A DNA stretch of 64,000 nucleotides from contig JAQSDB010000001.1 of NCBI GenBank assembly GCA_029945725.1, positions 62,001-126,000 on the forward strand, written 5' to 3'. This document shows, piece after piece, positions 17,401 through 25,179 of this stretch; position 1 is the first letter of the stretch; each line of letters begins with the position of its first letter. The DNA is from a bacterium (GTDB lineage Bacteria; Pseudomonadota; Gammaproteobacteria; Pseudomonadales; Moraxellaceae). Under the pieces are notes generated by a model, which searched no databases, was not told the DNA's origin, and saw nothing but the letters and a program-made list of their open reading frames with translations. A program made the position numbers and the translations under genes.

Positions 17401-17520
17401 GGTGTATCCATTGCGTGAGGAGCGACGCTAGCAGCCGGCACGATTGAATAACAGGGCGGCATCATGAATGTGGCACAGGGATTGCTGTGTCCGTGTCATG
17501 CAGTTCATGGTGTACAGGTA

Positions 17521-18096
17521 ATGCTCAAGATTTTGCTGGTCAACGATACCAATAAACAGGTCGGCCGCCTGAGGGCCTCCCTGATTCAGGCCGGCTTTGA
17601 TGTGGTCGAAGAAGTGTCCTCCGCTTTCATGATTCCGCGCCGGGTGGCCAGCTTGCAGCCGGATCTGGTGATCATTGATACCGAGTCGCCCAGCCGTGAT
17701 GTGCTGGAACAGATCGTCATGGTGAGCCAGGACGAACCGCGCCCGATTGTCATGGTCAGTGCTGACGGCGCACCCACCGCCATTCGTGCCGCCATCAAGG
17801 CCGGGGTGTCGGCCTATGTGGTGGAAGACATTGATGTGGCCAAGCTGGAGTCCGTACTGGCCGTGGCCCAGGCCCGGTTCGAGGCGGATCAGGCACTCAA
17901 GCTGCAGGTCAGGGTGGCAGAAGGCAAGCTGAGTGAACGCAAGACGGTGGAGCGGGCCAAGGGCTTGCTGATGCAGTTGCGCCAGTTGAACGAGGCGGAG
18001 GCCTATAACGCCATGCGCAAAATGGCCATGGACCGGAATATCCGTATTGCCGAAGTGGCCGACAAACTGCTCTCGATGAATGATTTGCTGACCTGA
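17521..18096 (+). CDS. nasT: NasT-like ANTAR-domain response regulator (nitrate transcription antiterminator)
   Basis: This 191-residue protein has an N-terminal receiver-like domain (LKILLVNDT, LVIIDTESPSRD) and a C-terminal ANTAR RNA-binding domain with KTVERAKGLLMQLRQLNEAEAYNAM. NasT binds twin hexaloop hairpins in nitrate-assimilation leaders and prevents termination; in known systems the nitrate sensor NasS holds it inactive. The ATG at 17521, after ACAGGTA, gives the family start; an upstream ATG at 17464 adds 19 unlikely residues. No nasS is adjacent here. The leader it should act on lies directly downstream (18353-18521), in front of nrtA. Confidence 0.9.
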   Translation: MLKILLVNDTNKQVGRLRASLIQAGFDVVEEVSSAFMIPRRVASLQPDLVIIDTESPSRDVLEQIVMVSQDEPRPIVMVSADGAPTAIRAAIKAGVSAYVVEDIDVAKLESVLAVAQARFEADQALKLQVRVAEGKLSERKTVERAKGLLMQLRQLNEAEAYNAMRKMAMDRNIRIAEVADKLLSMNDLLT

Positions 18097-18123
18097 TCTT
18101 TTTTTGCGTATCACTCTCATGCA

Positions 18124-18149
18124 CGGCGCCTCCTGGCGCCGTTTTTTTT
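18124..18149 (+). terminator. Intrinsic terminator of nasT
   Basis: A 7-bp GC-only stem, CGGCGCC/GGCGCCG with a TCCT loop, is followed by eight T. It lies 28 bp after the nasT stop and separates nasT from the nrt transcription unit. Confidence 0.9.
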
Positions 18150-18201
18150 GCGCCATTACGGAGGGGCTGAGGGCATGACGGCGTCCGTCCCGGTGCAGGA
18201 G

Positions 18202-18261
18202 TGCACCATGGCACCGGGCAGGCAGCCCGTTTTTTTGTGCACCATTCCCTGCTTTGGCGCA
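18202..18261 (+). promoter_or_regulatory. NtrC-like enhancer half-sites upstream of the nrt promoter
   Basis: TGCACCA occurs at 18202-18208 and again at 18238-18244, and a near-complementary TGGCGCA lies at 18255-18261. The NtrC consensus half-site is TGCACC. The cluster sits about 90-150 bp before the predicted start of transcription, the usual place for NtrC enhancers. Spacing between half-sites is not canonical, so binding is an inference. Confidence 0.5.
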
Positions 18262-18324
18262 AAAAGCGCACCGTAATAGTGAATGTCTGTTGTTTGGCCC
18301 TGAATTTGCGGGCTTCGCAAAAGC

Positions 18325-18340
18325 TGGCACAGGGGTTGCT
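18325..18340 (+). promoter_or_regulatory. Sigma-54 promoter of the nitrate-uptake operon
   Basis: TGGCAC-AGGGG-TTGCT matches the sigma-54 consensus TGGCAC-N5-TTGCW, with the invariant GG and GC separated by exactly 10 bases. The predicted transcript would start near 18351, just at the foot of the first ANTAR hairpin. This ties the operon to nitrogen limitation through NtrC-type activation. Confidence 0.88.
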
Positions 18341-18352
18341 ATATCACTGCTG

Positions 18353-18385
18353 TGAACTCATGACTCCAATGCTGGAGTGAGTTCA
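18353..18385 (+). promoter_or_regulatory. ANTAR-type RNA hairpin P1 in the nrt leader
   Basis: TGAACTC (18353-18359) pairs with GAGTTCA (18379-18385). An ATG bulge follows on the 5' side, and an inner ACTCC/GGAGT stem closes a six-base loop AATGCT. The loop has A at position 1 and G at position 4, the recognition rule of ANTAR proteins. It begins at the predicted first bases of the transcript. Confidence 0.8.
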
Positions 18386-18475
18386 AGCTTCTCCTGTGTC
18401 GTGCATGGATACCTTCGGGTCGGGAGACCTGTTTGGGTGTCGGTCCTGGTGGCAACACCGGTAAAAGTTGTAGTT

Positions 18476-18491
18476 AGGACAATGGCGTCCT
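18476..18491 (+). promoter_or_regulatory. ANTAR-type RNA hairpin P2 (antiterminator)
   Basis: AGGAC/GTCCT closes the hexaloop AATGGC, again with A at position 1 and G at position 4. Its loop and 3' arm are the 5' arm of the terminator at 18481-18521, so the two structures cannot coexist. This is the known ANTAR mechanism: NasT binding to P1/P2 would block termination. Confidence 0.82.
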
Positions 18492-18521
18492 GCGGGTAAA
18501 ACCGCAGACGCCATTTTTTTT
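18481..18521 (+). terminator. Regulated terminator in the nrt leader
   Basis: AATGGCGTC (18481-18489) pairs with GACGCCATT (18507-18515), and TGCGG with CCGCA, around a GTAAAA loop. The run of eight T ends at 18521. It lies 62 bp before the nrtA start and overlaps hairpin P2, so it is a conditional terminator relieved by NasT. Confidence 0.92.
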
Positions 18522-18583
18522 GGCCTGGATTCTGCACAAGCACGGTAAATGCCGTGTACAGATTTCCTGCAAAGAGGTGCGTT

Positions 18584-19882
18584 ATGGCGGATCGTGATGA
18601 GCTGAGCAGCATTGCCCCCTCTGTGGATGACAGCAGTGTTGTCGATACCGGGCGTCGTCAGTTTTTGAAAGGTTCCATGCTGGCTGCCGGCATGGCGGGT
18701 GTGATGGGAGGGTTGTCGATGCAAATGTCCGCGTCCGCTTGGGCGGCTGGTTCTGATAAACCCGAGAAGCCGGAGGTGAATGTCGGTTTCATTCCCCTGA
18801 CGGATTGTGCCCCGGTGGTGATTGCCTCGGTGCTGGGTTTTGACAAGAAATACGGCATCAAGATCAATGTCAGCAAGGAGGCCTCATGGGCGGGCGTGCG
18901 CGACAAGCTCATCAATGGCGAACTGGATGCGGCGCATGTGCTTTATGGTCTGGTGTATGGCGTGCACCTCGGTATTGGTGGCCCCAGGAAAGACATGTCG
19001 GTGCTGATGTCGCTGAACCAGAACGGTCAGGCCATCACGCTCTCCAACCAGCTCAAGGAAAAAGGCGTGACGGATGGCAAGTCGCTGAAGCGCCTGATTG
19101 ATACCGACAAGCGCGAATACACCTTTGCCCAGACCTTTCCTACCGGTACCCACGCCATGTGGCTGTATTACTGGCTGGCCGCCAATGGCATTGACCCCAT
19201 GAAGGATGTGAAAACCATTGTGGTGCCGCCACCCCAGATGGTCGCCAACATGCGTGTCGGCAACATGGATGGTTATTGCGTGGGCGAACCCTGGGGCGCG
19301 CGCGCCATTTTCGACAATATCGGTTTCACGGCCACCACCACCCAGGCGATCTGGGCGGATCATCCGGAAAAGGTACTGGGTTGTACGGCCGAGTTTGTGA
19401 AGCAGAATCCGAACACCACACGTGCCCTCATCATGGCGGTGCTGGATGCCGCACGCTATATCGATGACGTGAAAAACCGGCCGCAGGTAGCCAAGCTGAT
19501 TTCCGGAAAATCCTACGTCAATGCGCCGGAAGAAGTGATCGAACAACGCTTCCTCGGCAACTACGACAACGGTATCGGCAAGCGCTGGAAGGACGAGCAT
19601 CCGATGCAGTTCTTTGATGGCGGCAAGGTCAACTTTCCCTACTACTCCGACGGCATGTGGTTCCTTACCCAGCACAAACGCTGGGGCATGCTGAAAACCG
19701 ATCCGGATTATCTGGCGGTGGCGAAATCCATCAACCAGGTGGATCTCTACAAGCAGGCTGCCACACAACTCAAGGTGCCGTTGCCGGCTTCGCCGATGCG
19801 CTCCAGCACCTTGATGGATGGCAAGGTCTGGAATGGCTCCGACCCCAAGGCCTACGCGGCGAGTTTTGCCATCCGGTCCTGA
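18584..19882 (+). CDS. nrtA: Nitrate ABC transporter substrate-binding protein (NrtA-like)
   Basis: The 432-residue product has a twin-arginine signal (RRQFLKG at 24-30, then a hydrophobic AAGMAGVMGG segment). The mature part starts with VNVGFIPLTDCAPVVIA, the usual opening of NrtA/CmpA-type binding proteins. VPPPQMVANMRVGNMDGYCVGEPWGARA is the familiar central signature region of nitrate binders. The Tat signal argues for a secreted binding protein rather than the cytoplasmic sensor NasS. GAGGT precedes the ATG at 18584. It is the first gene of the sigma-54/NasT-controlled operon nrtA-nrtB-nrtD. Bicarbonate or cyanate binding is possible but less likely given nasT. Confidence 0.9.
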   Translation: MADRDELSSIAPSVDDSSVVDTGRRQFLKGSMLAAGMAGVMGGLSMQMSASAWAAGSDKPEKPEVNVGFIPLTDCAPVVIASVLGFDKKYGIKINVSKEASWAGVRDKLINGELDAAHVLYGLVYGVHLGIGGPRKDMSVLMSLNQNGQAITLSNQLKEKGVTDGKSLKRLIDTDKREYTFAQTFPTGTHAMWLYYWLAANGIDPMKDVKTIVVPPPQMVANMRVGNMDGYCVGEPWGARAIFDNIGFTATTTQAIWADHPEKVLGCTAEFVKQNPNTTRALIMAVLDAARYIDDVKNRPQVAKLISGKSYVNAPEEVIEQRFLGNYDNGIGKRWKDEHPMQFFDGGKVNFPYYSDGMWFLTQHKRWGMLKTDPDYLAVAKSINQVDLYKQAATQLKVPLPASPMRSSTLMDGKVWNGSDPKAYAASFAIRS

Positions 19883-19892
19883 CCGGCGCGCC

Positions 19893-19970
19893 TGCTGGCG
19901 TGATTTTCCGCCAGCACAGGGCTGACCTCAAACAGTAATGCATAACACCCGCTGCTCCACCCGGAGCAGC
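19893..19970 (+). other. Two intercistronic hairpins between nrtA and nrtB
   Basis: TGCTGGCG/CGCCAGCA (19893-19900 with 19909-19916) and GCTGCTCC/GGAGCAGC (19951-19958 with 19963-19970) each form 8-bp stems. No T-run follows. Such elements after a binding-protein gene usually stabilise its mRNA and let it be made in excess over the membrane components. Confidence 0.6.
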
Positions 19971-20018
19971 GCGGTTCCTTGCTGCCTGAAAACAGCAGAA
20001 CAATGTCGGGAGAAGGTC

Positions 20019-20879
20019 ATGACGGCACTGATGACAAATCCGGAAACAATAGTGGCAAGCCCGCCACCATCGCGGCGCATTAAATTCGACACCTGGCTGA
20101 AAGGCATTTCGTGGGGGCCCTTGCTGGCACGTGCGATTGCGCCGCTGCTGGGGCTTGGGGCATTTGTTTTTCTCTGGGCGGCGATCAGTCATTACCGCAC
20201 GGATCTGCCGGGGCCGCTGGTAACCTGGGCCGCCGCGCAGCAATTGTTTGCCCATCCTTTTTACAATAACGGCCCCAATGACCAGGGCATAGGCTGGAAT
20301 ATCCTGCGCTCGCTCGGGCGTGTCGGCATGGGCTTCGGCATGGCGGCGGCCATCGGCATTCCGCTGGGTTTCATGCTCGGGCGTTTCCGCTTTCTCAATG
20401 ACATGGCGGCACCAGTGATTTCCCTGCTGCGTCCGGTATCGCCACTGGCCTGGCTGCCGATCGGCCTGCTCGTGTTCAAGGCCGCAGAACCGGCTTCCAT
20501 CTGGGTGATTTTCATCTCCAGTATCTGGCCCATCATCATCAATACCGCGATGGGAGTGTCGCAGGTGCCGCAGGATTACCTGAATGTGGCGCGCGTGCTC
20601 AATCTTTCCGAGTGGAAAATATTCACCAAAATCCTGTTTCCTTCCTCGCTGCCTTACCTGCTGACCGGTATCCGTCTGTCCATCGGCGTGGCCTGGCTGG
20701 TGATTGTGGCGGCGGAAATGCTGACGGGCGGAGTGGGGCTTGGTTTCTGGGTCTGGGATGAGTGGAACAACCTGAATGTGGCCAACATCATTATCGCCAT
20801 CTTTGTGGTGGGTATTGTCGGTCTGTTGCTCGAGCAGATGCTGATCATGATTGCCAAGCGCTTCACCTACGAAAGCTGA
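20019..20879 (+). CDS. nrtB: Nitrate ABC transporter permease (NrtB-like)
   Basis: This 286-residue protein has about six membrane segments and a central EAA-type loop, SQVPQDYLNVARVLNLSEWKI, which contacts the ATPase. The family motif LRPVSPLAWLPIGLLVF is present, as is the C-terminal AAEMLTGGVGLGFWVWDEWN typical of nitrate/taurine-type permeases. The ATG at 20019 follows GGGAGAAGG; an upstream open frame from 19938 crosses the intercistronic hairpins and is unlikely to be used. It is followed 14 bp later by the ATPase gene. Confidence 0.9.
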   Translation: MTALMTNPETIVASPPPSRRIKFDTWLKGISWGPLLARAIAPLLGLGAFVFLWAAISHYRTDLPGPLVTWAAAQQLFAHPFYNNGPNDQGIGWNILRSLGRVGMGFGMAAAIGIPLGFMLGRFRFLNDMAAPVISLLRPVSPLAWLPIGLLVFKAAEPASIWVIFISSIWPIIINTAMGVSQVPQDYLNVARVLNLSEWKIFTKILFPSSLPYLLTGIRLSIGVAWLVIVAAEMLTGGVGLGFWVWDEWNNLNVANIIIAIFVVGIVGLLLEQMLIMIAKRFTYES

Positions 20880-20893
20880 GAGAGGACGTCATC

Positions 20894-21688
20894 ATGAAAA
20901 AGATTGTCTCCATCGAAAATGCCGGCATGAGCTTCAAGACGAAAAAAGGCACGTTCACGGCGCTGCGCGATATCAATCTCGCCATTACGGAAGGCGAATT
21001 TGTCTCGCTGATCGGTCACTCCGGCTGTGGAAAATCGACCTTGCTGAACCTGATTGCCGGCCTCACCTTGCCCACCAGCGGCGGTCTTATCTGCAATGGC
21101 CGCGAGATTGCCGGGCCGGGGCCCGAGCGCGGTGTGGTTTTCCAGCAGCATTCCCTGCTGCCCTGGCTGAGCTGCTTCGATAATGTGCATCTCGCGGTTG
21201 AGCGTGTTTTTGGTGCAAAGGAAAACAAGGCGCAGCTGAAAGAGCGCACGGAAGCAGCGATCAAACTGGTGGGGCTGTCACATGCCATCAGGAAAATGCC
21301 GGGCGAAATTTCCGGCGGCATGAAGCAGCGCGTGGGAATTGCCCGTGCGCTGGCCATGGAGCCGCGCATTCTCCTGCTGGATGAACCGTTTGGTGCCCTT
21401 GACGCCCTGACGCGGGCGCATTTGCAGGATGAGCTGATGAAAATTGTTGCCGCTACGGGCTCCACCGTGGTGATGGTGACGCATGATGTGGATGAGGCGG
21501 TGTTGTTGTCGGATCGCATTGTCATGATGACCAATGGCCCGGCGGCAACGATTGGTGAAATTGTCGAGGTGGGTCTGGCGCGTCCGCGTGAGCGCATGGC
21601 GCTGGCCGAGAACAGCGAGTATCACCATTACCGCACAGAAGTGTTGCGCTTTCTTTATCAGGGACAGAAACGGCCTGACGCCGCCTGA
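20894..21688 (+). CDS. nrtD: Nitrate ABC transporter ATP-binding protein (NrtD-like)
   Basis: The 264-residue ATPase has Walker A GHSGCGKST, a Q-loop at FQQHSLLPWL, the signature ISGGMKQR and Walker B ILLLDEPFGALD. The switch His lies in VTHDVDEA. It has no C-terminal substrate-binding-like extension, so it corresponds to NrtD and not to the NrtC fusion. AGAGGACG lies before the ATG at 20894. It completes a minimal NrtABD importer; no nitrate or nitrite reductase gene is in the window. Confidence 0.9.
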   Translation: MKKIVSIENAGMSFKTKKGTFTALRDINLAITEGEFVSLIGHSGCGKSTLLNLIAGLTLPTSGGLICNGREIAGPGPERGVVFQQHSLLPWLSCFDNVHLAVERVFGAKENKAQLKERTEAAIKLVGLSHAIRKMPGEISGGMKQRVGIARALAMEPRILLLDEPFGALDALTRAHLQDELMKIVAATGSTVVMVTHDVDEAVLLSDRIVMMTNGPAATIGEIVEVGLARPRERMALAENSEYHHYRTEVLRFLYQGQKRPDAA

Positions 21689-21698
21689 GAAGGAATAA

Positions 21699-21726
21699 CC
21701 CTTCCCGGTTCAGGGAAGGGTGTTTT
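21699..21726 (+). terminator. Probable terminator after nrtD
   Basis: CCCTTCCC/GGGAAGGG with a 6-base loop is followed by TGTTTT. The T-run is short, so some read-through into the porin gene is plausible. Confidence 0.65.
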
Positions 21727-21865
21727 ACCCCGATTCCGTTTTTTTGATGATGCCTTGCATCGTCACGGGAGAGTCATGCCTGGATTCCGGTTTTTTCAAC
21801 GGCAGCCGGGCAGGGGCTGGGTTACACACAGGTTGTTTCACACAGGTCAATAAAGGGGTCATGTT

Positions 21866-23053
21866 ATGAAGCGTTCAATACTGCTTTCTTCGCTGGTGCT
21901 GGCAACGGCGGCTGTTTCCGGCGTTGCCCGGGCGGAATCCATGGAGGTGGCCTTGCTGCAGGAGGCCATTTTCAGCGGCAAGACGTCACTGGATTTACGT
22001 TTGCGTACGGAATATGTCGATTATGAAACCACCCCGGAAGCCGTTGCGGAAACCCTGCGCACGGTGCTGGGTTACAAAACCGGGGATTATCACGGCCTGA
22101 AAGCCTTTATCGAGTTTGAAGATGTCAGCTCGCTGGGGGATGAGGACTACAACAGCGGCACTACCGGCTATGGCAATAAAAAGACCCAGTATGGTGTGAT
22201 TGCCGATCCTGAATTAACGCAAGTCAACCAGGGGTATCTTGAGGGTTATGGCTTCAAGGCCGGTCGCCAGAAAGTTGTTTTTGACAACGCGCGTTTTGTC
22301 GGCGATGTCGGCTGGCGCCAGAATGACCAGACCTTTGATGGCGTCAGTTACAGCAATTCCACACTGCTTAAAGATCTCACGCTGAGCGCGGATTACCTCA
22401 CTCGCGTCAATAATATTTACGGGGTTACGCGCAAGGTCGCAGCGCCGATGGTGAATGTGCGTTATGCCGGCTTTGCGCCCGCCAAAGTGTCGGTTTTTTA
22501 TTATGCGCTTGAAGAGAAAGCGGCGGCGACTACCTCGGTGCAGCACGCGGGTATCAAGGTCGATGGTGTGATCAGTAATTTCCTCTACGAAGCGTCGTAT
22601 GCCGATCAGCAGGCTTATGCCGATGGCACGGCTGCCGGCACGCCGGATGCGCATTACACGGATCTGCAGCTGGGTTACAGGTTCGGTCCGGTAACGGTCA
22701 AGGTGGAGCAGGAAGTGCTGGAAAAAGGCTTCAAGACCCCGCTGGCGACCCTGCATGCCTTTAATGGCTGGGCCGACCGTTTTCTCACGACACCGGCCAA
22801 CGGTCTTGAAGATGTCAACGTGAAGGTTCTGGCCAAGCTGGCGGATTACAACCTTGTGCTGGCCGCACATGACTTCAAGGCAGAAGCCAGCAGTGACAAG
22901 TTTGGGCAGGAAGTGGATTTTTCCGTTGCCAAACCCCTGACGGCCAAACTCAACGCCTTGTTCAAGGTAGCGGCTTTCAATGCCGATGGCTCGGTGACGG
23001 GATTCAAGAACGACACCACCAAGGTCTGGCTGCAGTTTGCCTACAAGATGTAA
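21866..23053 (+). CDS. Outer-membrane porin-like beta-barrel linked to nitrate uptake
   Basis: The 395-residue product has a signal peptide ending at ARA-ES. A barrel-like alternation of aromatic-rich strands follows, and the protein ends in the aromatic FAYKM. Segments such as LDLRLRTEYVDYE and FKAGRQKVVFDNARFVGDVGWRQNDQTFDG match alginate-export/OprD-like porins of Pseudomonadales-type bacteria. It lies 177 bp downstream of nrtD behind a weak terminator, so it may be part of the same nitrogen-responsive unit and provide the outer-membrane route for nitrate. That substrate is an inference from position. Confidence 0.75.
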   Translation: MKRSILLSSLVLATAAVSGVARAESMEVALLQEAIFSGKTSLDLRLRTEYVDYETTPEAVAETLRTVLGYKTGDYHGLKAFIEFEDVSSLGDEDYNSGTTGYGNKKTQYGVIADPELTQVNQGYLEGYGFKAGRQKVVFDNARFVGDVGWRQNDQTFDGVSYSNSTLLKDLTLSADYLTRVNNIYGVTRKVAAPMVNVRYAGFAPAKVSVFYYALEEKAAATTSVQHAGIKVDGVISNFLYEASYADQQAYADGTAAGTPDAHYTDLQLGYRFGPVTVKVEQEVLEKGFKTPLATLHAFNGWADRFLTTPANGLEDVNVKVLAKLADYNLVLAAHDFKAEASSDKFGQEVDFSVAKPLTAKLNALFKVAAFNADGSVTGFKNDTTKVWLQFAYKM

Positions 23054-23107
23054 GCCGGGCTGCTGCTTTCGCCGAAAGCCCTGTGTGGTTTTCTCTTGTC
23101 AGAAAAA

Positions 23108-23141
23108 TAAAAAAACCCGGAGTATTTTTCCGGGTTTTTTT
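23108..23141. terminator. Bidirectional terminator between the porin and DUF4136 genes
   Basis: CCCGGA/TCCGGG with a 7-base loop is flanked by an A-run on the left and seven T on the right. It can therefore end transcription of both convergent genes. Confidence 0.9.
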
Positions 23142-23162
23142 ATGGGAGCAGCGGCGGCTGTT

Positions 23163-23756
23163 TCAGTGCGTCGCTTCAGGCAGTTTCTCCAGCAGCTTGT
23201 CGATGGCTTTTTGCAGGGCGGACTGGCTCAGGGGCTTGTTGACATTAACCTCGTCGGACAGGGTGCCACGCCAGACCAGCTTGCCGGTTCTGGCATCATG
23301 GATATCCAGCAGCAGGGTGCCTTCATGAAAGGTGACGGTGCGGGTGACGGCTTCGGGAGGGCCGTAAAATCCCCAGTCGTAAACGGTGGTGCAACGATAG
23401 GCTCCGCACACGACCCGCGGTGCCAGCGGAGGCGTGGCTTCGGTAATGGTTTGTGTCTGCGTTTCCAGTCCGGCGTGATAGTGCACCAGCCAGGCAGCGT
23501 CGGATTTGCCGACCTGCTGGTAGCCGCGCCGGCCCAGCCCCGTGACGATGGCATGCTGAACCTTGTCGGCGATGATGTCGTTGTTGACGCGGGGATTCTG
23601 TTCGCCGGCAATATGATCCGTGGCGGTTCCCCAGGCATAGGTGCCTGCGCCCGGCAGTTGCGAGCCAGTGGCCTGTTCCACCATCACACGCGGACCGCAG
23701 CCAGCGAGCAGTACGGCAGCGAGCAGGGCAGCCAGTCCTTTTAGCGGCAGCGGCAT
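23163..23756 (-). CDS. DUF4136-domain lipoprotein
   Basis: The roughly 197-residue product starts with a lipoprotein signal peptide (MPLPLKGLAALLAAVLLAGC). The DUF4136 domain follows, recognisable by TYAWG near the N-terminus, VQHAIVTGLGRRGYQQVGKSDAAWLVHYH in the middle and GTLLLDIHDARTGKLVWRGTLSDEV towards the end. DUF4136 proteins are envelope lipoproteins of unknown role. The ATG at 23756 is preceded by GGAAAAG; another in-frame ATG at 23768 would add four residues. It is convergent with the porin gene. Confidence 0.85.
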   Translation of the reverse strand: MPLPLKGLAALLAAVLLAGCGPRVMVEQATGSQLPGAGTYAWGTATDHIAGEQNPRVNNDIIADKVQHAIVTGLGRRGYQQVGKSDAAWLVHYHAGLETQTQTITEATPPLAPRVVCGAYRCTTVYDWGFYGPPEAVTRTVTFHEGTLLLDIHDARTGKLVWRGTLSDEVNVNKPLSQSALQKAIDKLLEKLPEATH

Positions 23757-24164
23757 GATCTTTTCCATCCAGTCGGTCAGTGGATATTGCTGCGAGCTCC
23801 GGCGGCGCCGGCAGTTTGCAGCCACAGTGTCAGGGAATAATGCAGTATTCACCGGATGACCTGCCATCCCTCTTGCTGTCTGCTTTCTGCCCTCCGCCGT
23901 TTTTCTGGCGGAGGGCGGTACAAAGGTACAACGTACACCTGATCGTCTGGCGGGGTTTGCTCGCTCCATAACACCAAACTGAATACTATCGGCACTTGCC
24001 CGTATCCGGTGCCTGCATAGCCGGCACCACGGCAACGATAAGGATGCAAACTTGCCGGCTTTTCCTGACACTTGTTGCGGCCTTGCCGCCCCGATAAAAC
24101 CTGCCGCCATCAGCTGCTGCAATGTACTGCTGGCTTCTTCTTCGCGTGCCCTTGAACAACCCTG
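23757..24164. other. Intergenic region with one unassigned hairpin
   Basis: No gene is supported. CCCTCCGCC (23890-23898) pairs with GGCGGAGGG (23907-23915) around an 8-base loop, but no T-run follows on either strand. The rest would hold the divergent promoters of the DUF4136 and rhomboid genes, which I cannot place. Confidence 0.4.
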
Positions 24165-25016
24165 ATGAATATTCTGACCTTTGCGGAAAAACGGCCGGCT
24201 CTCGCTTTCAGCGATTATCTGCGCAGCCTTGATATTGCCAACCACATCGAACCCGCCGCTGAAGGCTTTCTGGTGGTACTGGATCAGCCGGAACAGGGCG
24301 AGCGTGCGCTGGCCGAGGCGCAGGCGTTTGTTGCACATCCGGATGATCCCAAATACTGGCAGGCGTCCTGGAAAACCGGAAACGTGCAGGCTCAGCCGGT
24401 TTATGCAAGGCCTTCCGGTTCATCTTTCGCGCTCTGGTGGTCACGTTCGGGCTGGTGCACGCGCAGTGTCGTTATTTTGTGTGCGCTGATCTATGCCGGA
24501 CTCCTGATCAATGGCGATGCCGTTTTTTCGGCCCTGCATTACCCGGACGGCATTTCGGTGGCGGCCATCAATGGCCAGTGGTGGCGTTTGCTGACGCCCG
24601 CGCTTTTGCATTTCAGTGTGTTGCATATCGTGTTCAACCTGCTCTGGTGGTGGGAGCTGGGCGGGCTGGTTGAGCGCATGCAGTCGGGCGCGCGTTTGCT
24701 GGGGGTGAGCCTGGTGATCGCCCTTGTCAGCAATGCGGCGCAGTTTCTCAGTTATGGCTCGGGTTTTGGCGGGTTGTCGGCGGTGGTTTACGGCCTGCTC
24801 GGTTATCTCTGGATGTATCCGCTCACCGATCCGCAGGCGCCGTTTCGTTTGCGTCCGGCGATTCTCGTTTTCATGGTGGGCTGGCTGGCGCTGGGATATA
24901 CCGGCATCTTCGACAAGATTTTCGGTACGATTTCCAATGACGGTCATCTCGCCGGTTTGCTGGCGGGCTGCGGACTGGGACTGTTGCTGGGGCTGGTGAA
25001 TCACCGGCGCGAATAA
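24165..25016 (+). CDS. Rhomboid-family intramembrane serine protease (GlpG-like)
   Basis: The 283-residue protein has a cytoplasmic N-terminal domain of about 95 residues, like that of GlpG, followed by six or so membrane helices. The catalytic Ser sits in GFGGLSAVVYGLLGY (Ser205) and the catalytic His in DGHLAGLLAGCGLGLL (His261), both in the expected helices. An HIVFNLLWWWELGGLVE segment matches the conserved HxxxN element. This is a complete active-site set. A strong terminator follows, and the left end of the tRNA-Leu element begins about 150 bp downstream. Confidence 0.92.
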   Translation: MNILTFAEKRPALAFSDYLRSLDIANHIEPAAEGFLVVLDQPEQGERALAEAQAFVAHPDDPKYWQASWKTGNVQAQPVYARPSGSSFALWWSRSGWCTRSVVILCALIYAGLLINGDAVFSALHYPDGISVAAINGQWWRLLTPALLHFSVLHIVFNLLWWWELGGLVERMQSGARLLGVSLVIALVSNAAQFLSYGSGFGGLSAVVYGLLGYLWMYPLTDPQAPFRLRPAILVFMVGWLALGYTGIFDKIFGTISNDGHLAGLLAGCGLGLLLGLVNHRRE

Positions 25017-25030
25017 AACCGCCGATTTGC

Positions 25031-25077
25031 GGCCCCATAAAAAACGCCGGCTGTGTGCCGGCGTTTTTTATGGGGCC
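25031..25077. terminator. Bidirectional terminator after the rhomboid gene
   Basis: A perfect 21-bp inverted repeat runs from 25031 to 25077 with a TGTGT loop. Its core is ACGCCGGC/GCCGGCG, flanked by six A on the left and six T on the right, so it works on both strands. Confidence 0.93.
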
Positions 25078-25163
25078 GTACCGTCAGGATTGACGCAGCG
25101 CTTGCCGGGTGTCCTGTGCTTGTTGCCGTTACTGGTAGCGACAAAAAGCCTTGAAGATGGTGC

Positions 25164-25179
25164 CCAGAAAGGACTTGAA
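25164..25179. repeat. Distal attachment-site copy (att)
   Basis: The 16-bp sequence CCAGAAAGGACTTGAA is identical to the 3' end of the tRNA-Leu gene at 31136-31151. GTGC precedes both copies, with a one-base length difference. It marks the left end of the element. Confidence 0.9.

Noticed and set aside
18584-19882. NrtA-like protein as the cytoplasmic sensor NasS
   Set aside because: It has a clear twin-arginine signal and is followed by permease and ATPase genes, so it is the transport binding protein.
23757-24338. Long upstream extension of the DUF4136 frame (to a 391-residue product)
   Set aside because: The extra part has no domain features and would bury the lipoprotein signal peptide that starts at 23756.
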